Both the position numbers and the translations under genes were made by a program. A stretch of DNA of 64,000 bases from SNAP01 sp049671745 (GTDB taxonomy: Bacteria; Bacteroidota; Bacteroidia; Bacteroidales; Marinifilaceae), in contig JBATVL010000059.1 of the NCBI GenBank assembly GCA_049671745.1, positions 76,259-140,258 on the forward strand, given 5' to 3'. The number at the start of each line of letters is the position of its first letter. Within the stretch, counting starts at the first letter, position 1. Of the stretch, positions 62,453 through 64,000 are shown piece after piece. Under the pieces are notes generated by a model, which was given only the letters and a program-made list of their open reading frames with translations, was not told the origin of the DNA and searched no databases.

Positions 62453-63434
62453 CTTTTACAGCTTGGATTTTCTTATAGAATTCTTTGAATTGTTTAGGTG
62501 TAAGAGATTGCATTCCATCAGAAAAAGCTTTCTCAGGTTTGTTATGCACCTCTACAATTAGTCCGTGTGCACCACAAGCTATTCCTGCTAGCCCCATAGG
62601 TTCTACAAAACTTCTAATACCTGTACCGTGAGAGGGATCTACAATTATAGGTAAGTGAGATTCTTGTAATATTGCTGGTACTGCGTTTAAGTCTAAGGTG
62701 TTTCTTGTGAAGTTATCAAAAGTACGAATGCCTCTTTCACAAAGAATAACATTTCTATTTCCACTAGACATTACATATTCTGCACTAAGAAGAAAGTCTT
62801 CTATGGTAGCAGACATACCTCTTTTAAGAAGAATAGGAGTTGAAATTTTACCGCATTCTTCCAATAACTGATAGTTCTGCATATTTCTAGAACCTATTTG
62901 GATGATGTCTGCAACTTCAGAAACTAATTGTAATTTATCAGGATTAACAACCTCTGTTACAATTTTCATTCCAAATTCTTTCTTCACATCGGCAAATATT
63001 TCTAGGCCTTTTTCTTTTAGTCCTTGGAAAGAGTAGGGGCTGCTTCTTGGTTTATAAATCCCTCCTCTAAGATATTTAATACCCATTTCGTGAAGCTCTC
63101 CAGCAATATCAAATAGTTGTTGTCTACTTTCTACAGCACATGGTCCTGCTATTATGGCTAAGTCATCACCGCCTATCTCTAAACCACCAACATGGACAAT
63201 ATTATTATCTCTTTGAGCTATTTTGGACGCAAGTTTATATTTTGATTGAATAAGTTTTGTAGAATCTACTATCTCAGAAGCTTCTATTTCATTTATATGA
63301 TTTTTTATATTTTCACCAGAAATAAGAATTTTATAATTGTCTATTATTCTACAGTATTGATTTTTTGATTCCATCAATTTAATGAATTCATTTCTAACAG
63401 TTAGTGTTGTGTCTTTCTTTATGTTTACTAGCAT
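62442..63434 (-). CDS. aroF: 3-deoxy-7-phosphoheptulonate synthase
   Basis: The 330-residue enzyme condenses PEP and erythrose-4-phosphate, the first step of the shikimate pathway. It is of the beta (AroAI-beta) type with an N-terminal ferredoxin-like regulatory region (about 1-85) and a TIM barrel: IIAGPCAVESRQQ, LRGGIYKPRSSPYSFQG, QIGSRNMQNYQLL, LLKRGM, CERGIRTFD, IVDPSHGTG. I start it at the ATG at 63434 because the frame upstream is basic and overlaps the preceding gene. It sits between two haem protein genes and overlaps the next one by 11 bases, an odd context for an aromatic pathway enzyme. Confidence 0.92.
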   Translation of the reverse strand: MLVNIKKDTTLTVRNEFIKLMESKNQYCRIIDNYKILISGENIKNHINEIEASEIVDSTKLIQSKYKLASKIAQRDNNIVHVGGLEIGGDDLAIIAGPCAVESRQQLFDIAGELHEMGIKYLRGGIYKPRSSPYSFQGLKEKGLEIFADVKKEFGMKIVTEVVNPDKLQLVSEVADIIQIGSRNMQNYQLLEECGKISTPILLKRGMSATIEDFLLSAEYVMSSGNRNVILCERGIRTFDNFTRNTLDLNAVPAILQESHLPIIVDPSHGTGIRSFVEPMGLAGIACGAHGLIVEVHNKPEKAFSDGMQSLTPKQFKEFYKKIQAVKDAI

Positions 63435-63469
63435 GTTTCTTGTTTTTATATAAATATATTCTTGTCCAT

Positions 63470-64000
63470 TTACTCTTTTTTTGCACCTTCTTTTATCCAA
63501 TTCTCTATAAGTTTCAATTGTTTAGAATTTAATTTTGTAGCATGTAATTGTGTTAGGTTCCCTTTATCTTTAAGAACTTGATAAAGGAAGCTATTATCTA
63601 TATCTGTAGGTGTAACAAGTTTTATATTGTCATCTTTATTAGAATCAATATTAACTAATGCTTTAAAGGATTTCCCTGTCGAAAGATCTAATTCCGCTTC
63701 TTTTAATGTATTTGAATGACATTGCACACATGAAGAATTAAATATCCCTTCTTGTATTTTAGTGAAGTAGAAATGTGGTGCTGGACCTTCTATACTCATT
63801 ATTTTATTAGCAAGAATATTATTGCCCATTTTAATAAAAGTATTACCATAATATTGCATTACTTTAGTTTTGCCGTTCTTTATAACTTCTATTTGTATAT
63901 TCGTATATCCTCCAATACTTATGCCATTACACTCTATGTCTAATGTATTATAACTAGGTTTTGATAATTCTTTCTTATAAATAACAGCTTTTTGTTTGCC
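63470..64000 (-). CDS. partial CxxCH (cytochrome c-like) protein
   Basis: The frame is open from the right edge of the window to a stop at 63470, so 177 residues of the C-terminal part are visible and the start is outside. It carries one haem motif CVQCH in FNSSCVQCHSNTLKEAELDLSTG, and ends in LKLIENWIKEGAKKE, the same kind of closing helix as in the lipoprotein at 62072-62452. This resembles the single-haem domains called Planctomycete cytochrome C-like. An internal ATG at 63859 is not the true start, since the coding pattern continues upstream. Confidence 0.75.
   Translation of the reverse strand, partial: GKQKAVIYKKELSKPSYNTLDIECNGISIGGYTNIQIEVIKNGKTKVMQYYGNTFIKMGNNILANKIMSIEGPAPHFYFTKIQEGIFNSSCVQCHSNTLKEAELDLSTGKSFKALVNIDSNKDDNIKLVTPTDIDNSFLYQVLKDKGNLTQLHATKLNSKQLKLIENWIKEGAKKE

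Noticed and set aside
63434..63500. Upstream extension of aroF
   Set aside because: The added residues are a lysine/arginine-rich translation of the end of the neighbouring gene and do not belong to the family.

Overview
The window is a stretch of AT-rich chromosome from a member of the Bacteroidota, most likely order Bacteroidales. I base this on promoters of the TAnnTTTG type (often with a TTG about 18-22 bases upstream), the general lack of Shine-Dalgarno sequences, and Bacteroidetes-type families and gene orders: thrS-infC-rpmI-rplT, dapB-lepB-lepB, parA-parB-DUF5683-mltD, DPP-IV, a tricorn-like S41 peptidase, DUF4831 and DUF5777. I cannot name the genus.

Layout. 1-3 kb: a truncated lipoprotein gene, ftsE and a FadL/OmpP1 porin. 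3.2-7.7 kb: a run on the + strand (GluP/FucP-type sugar MFS transporter, glutaminase, tRNA thiouridylase, EamA exporter, small membrane protein). 7.8-25.4 kb: mostly housekeeping genes (DPP-IV, thrS-infC-rpmI-rplT, dapB with two signal peptidases, a tricorn-like protease, PIN-PhoH, an MsbA-like ABC exporter, purB), with clear hairpin terminators between convergent or unrelated units. 25.6 kb: an EI24/CysZ-like membrane protein.

26.4-36.2 kb is an accessory island between core genes. It opens with about 600 bases of non-coding DNA with an 11-bp period, part of which is also a long imperfect palindrome. Then come a Septu-type pair (PtuA ATPase, PtuB HNH), a secreted CarboxypepD_reg-like protein, debris of a rhuM gene joined to a piece of a CPBP gene, and a tightly packed trio (DUF262 protein, DUF3696-type ATPase, PLD-like HDRY protein) that I propose as a candidate defence module. 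The island ends with two CPBP membrane proteins flanking a DUF3592 protein.

36.3-47.7 kb is a dense + strand core: nfeD, mgtC-like, cmk, ispH, pfkA, priA, parA, parB, DUF5683, mltD. 47.8-52.6 kb on the - strand: two GAPDH paralogues with different cofactor-site residues, a small lipoprotein and a POT peptide transporter; a possible small + strand transcript lies between. 52.8-57.4 kb: nnrD, DUF4831, a CBS-containing chloride channel and a MarR regulator. 57.4-58.5 kb: a decayed ISL3-family insertion sequence that appears to cut a small lipoprotein gene. 58.8-61.2 kb: manC and a nucleotide-sugar dehydrogenase (surface polysaccharide precursors). 61.3-64 kb on the - strand: two CxxCH (haem-binding) proteins, a DAHP synthase between them, and a DUF5777 barrel, with overlapping or closely spaced reading frames.

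The points most worth a second look are the phase-locked 11-bp repeat tracts at 3.06-3.19 and 26.4-27.0 kb, the three-gene DUF262/ATPase/HDRY module, and infC, which starts at an AUA codon behind a rare perfect Shine-Dalgarno sequence. I saw no tRNA, rRNA or CRISPR array.
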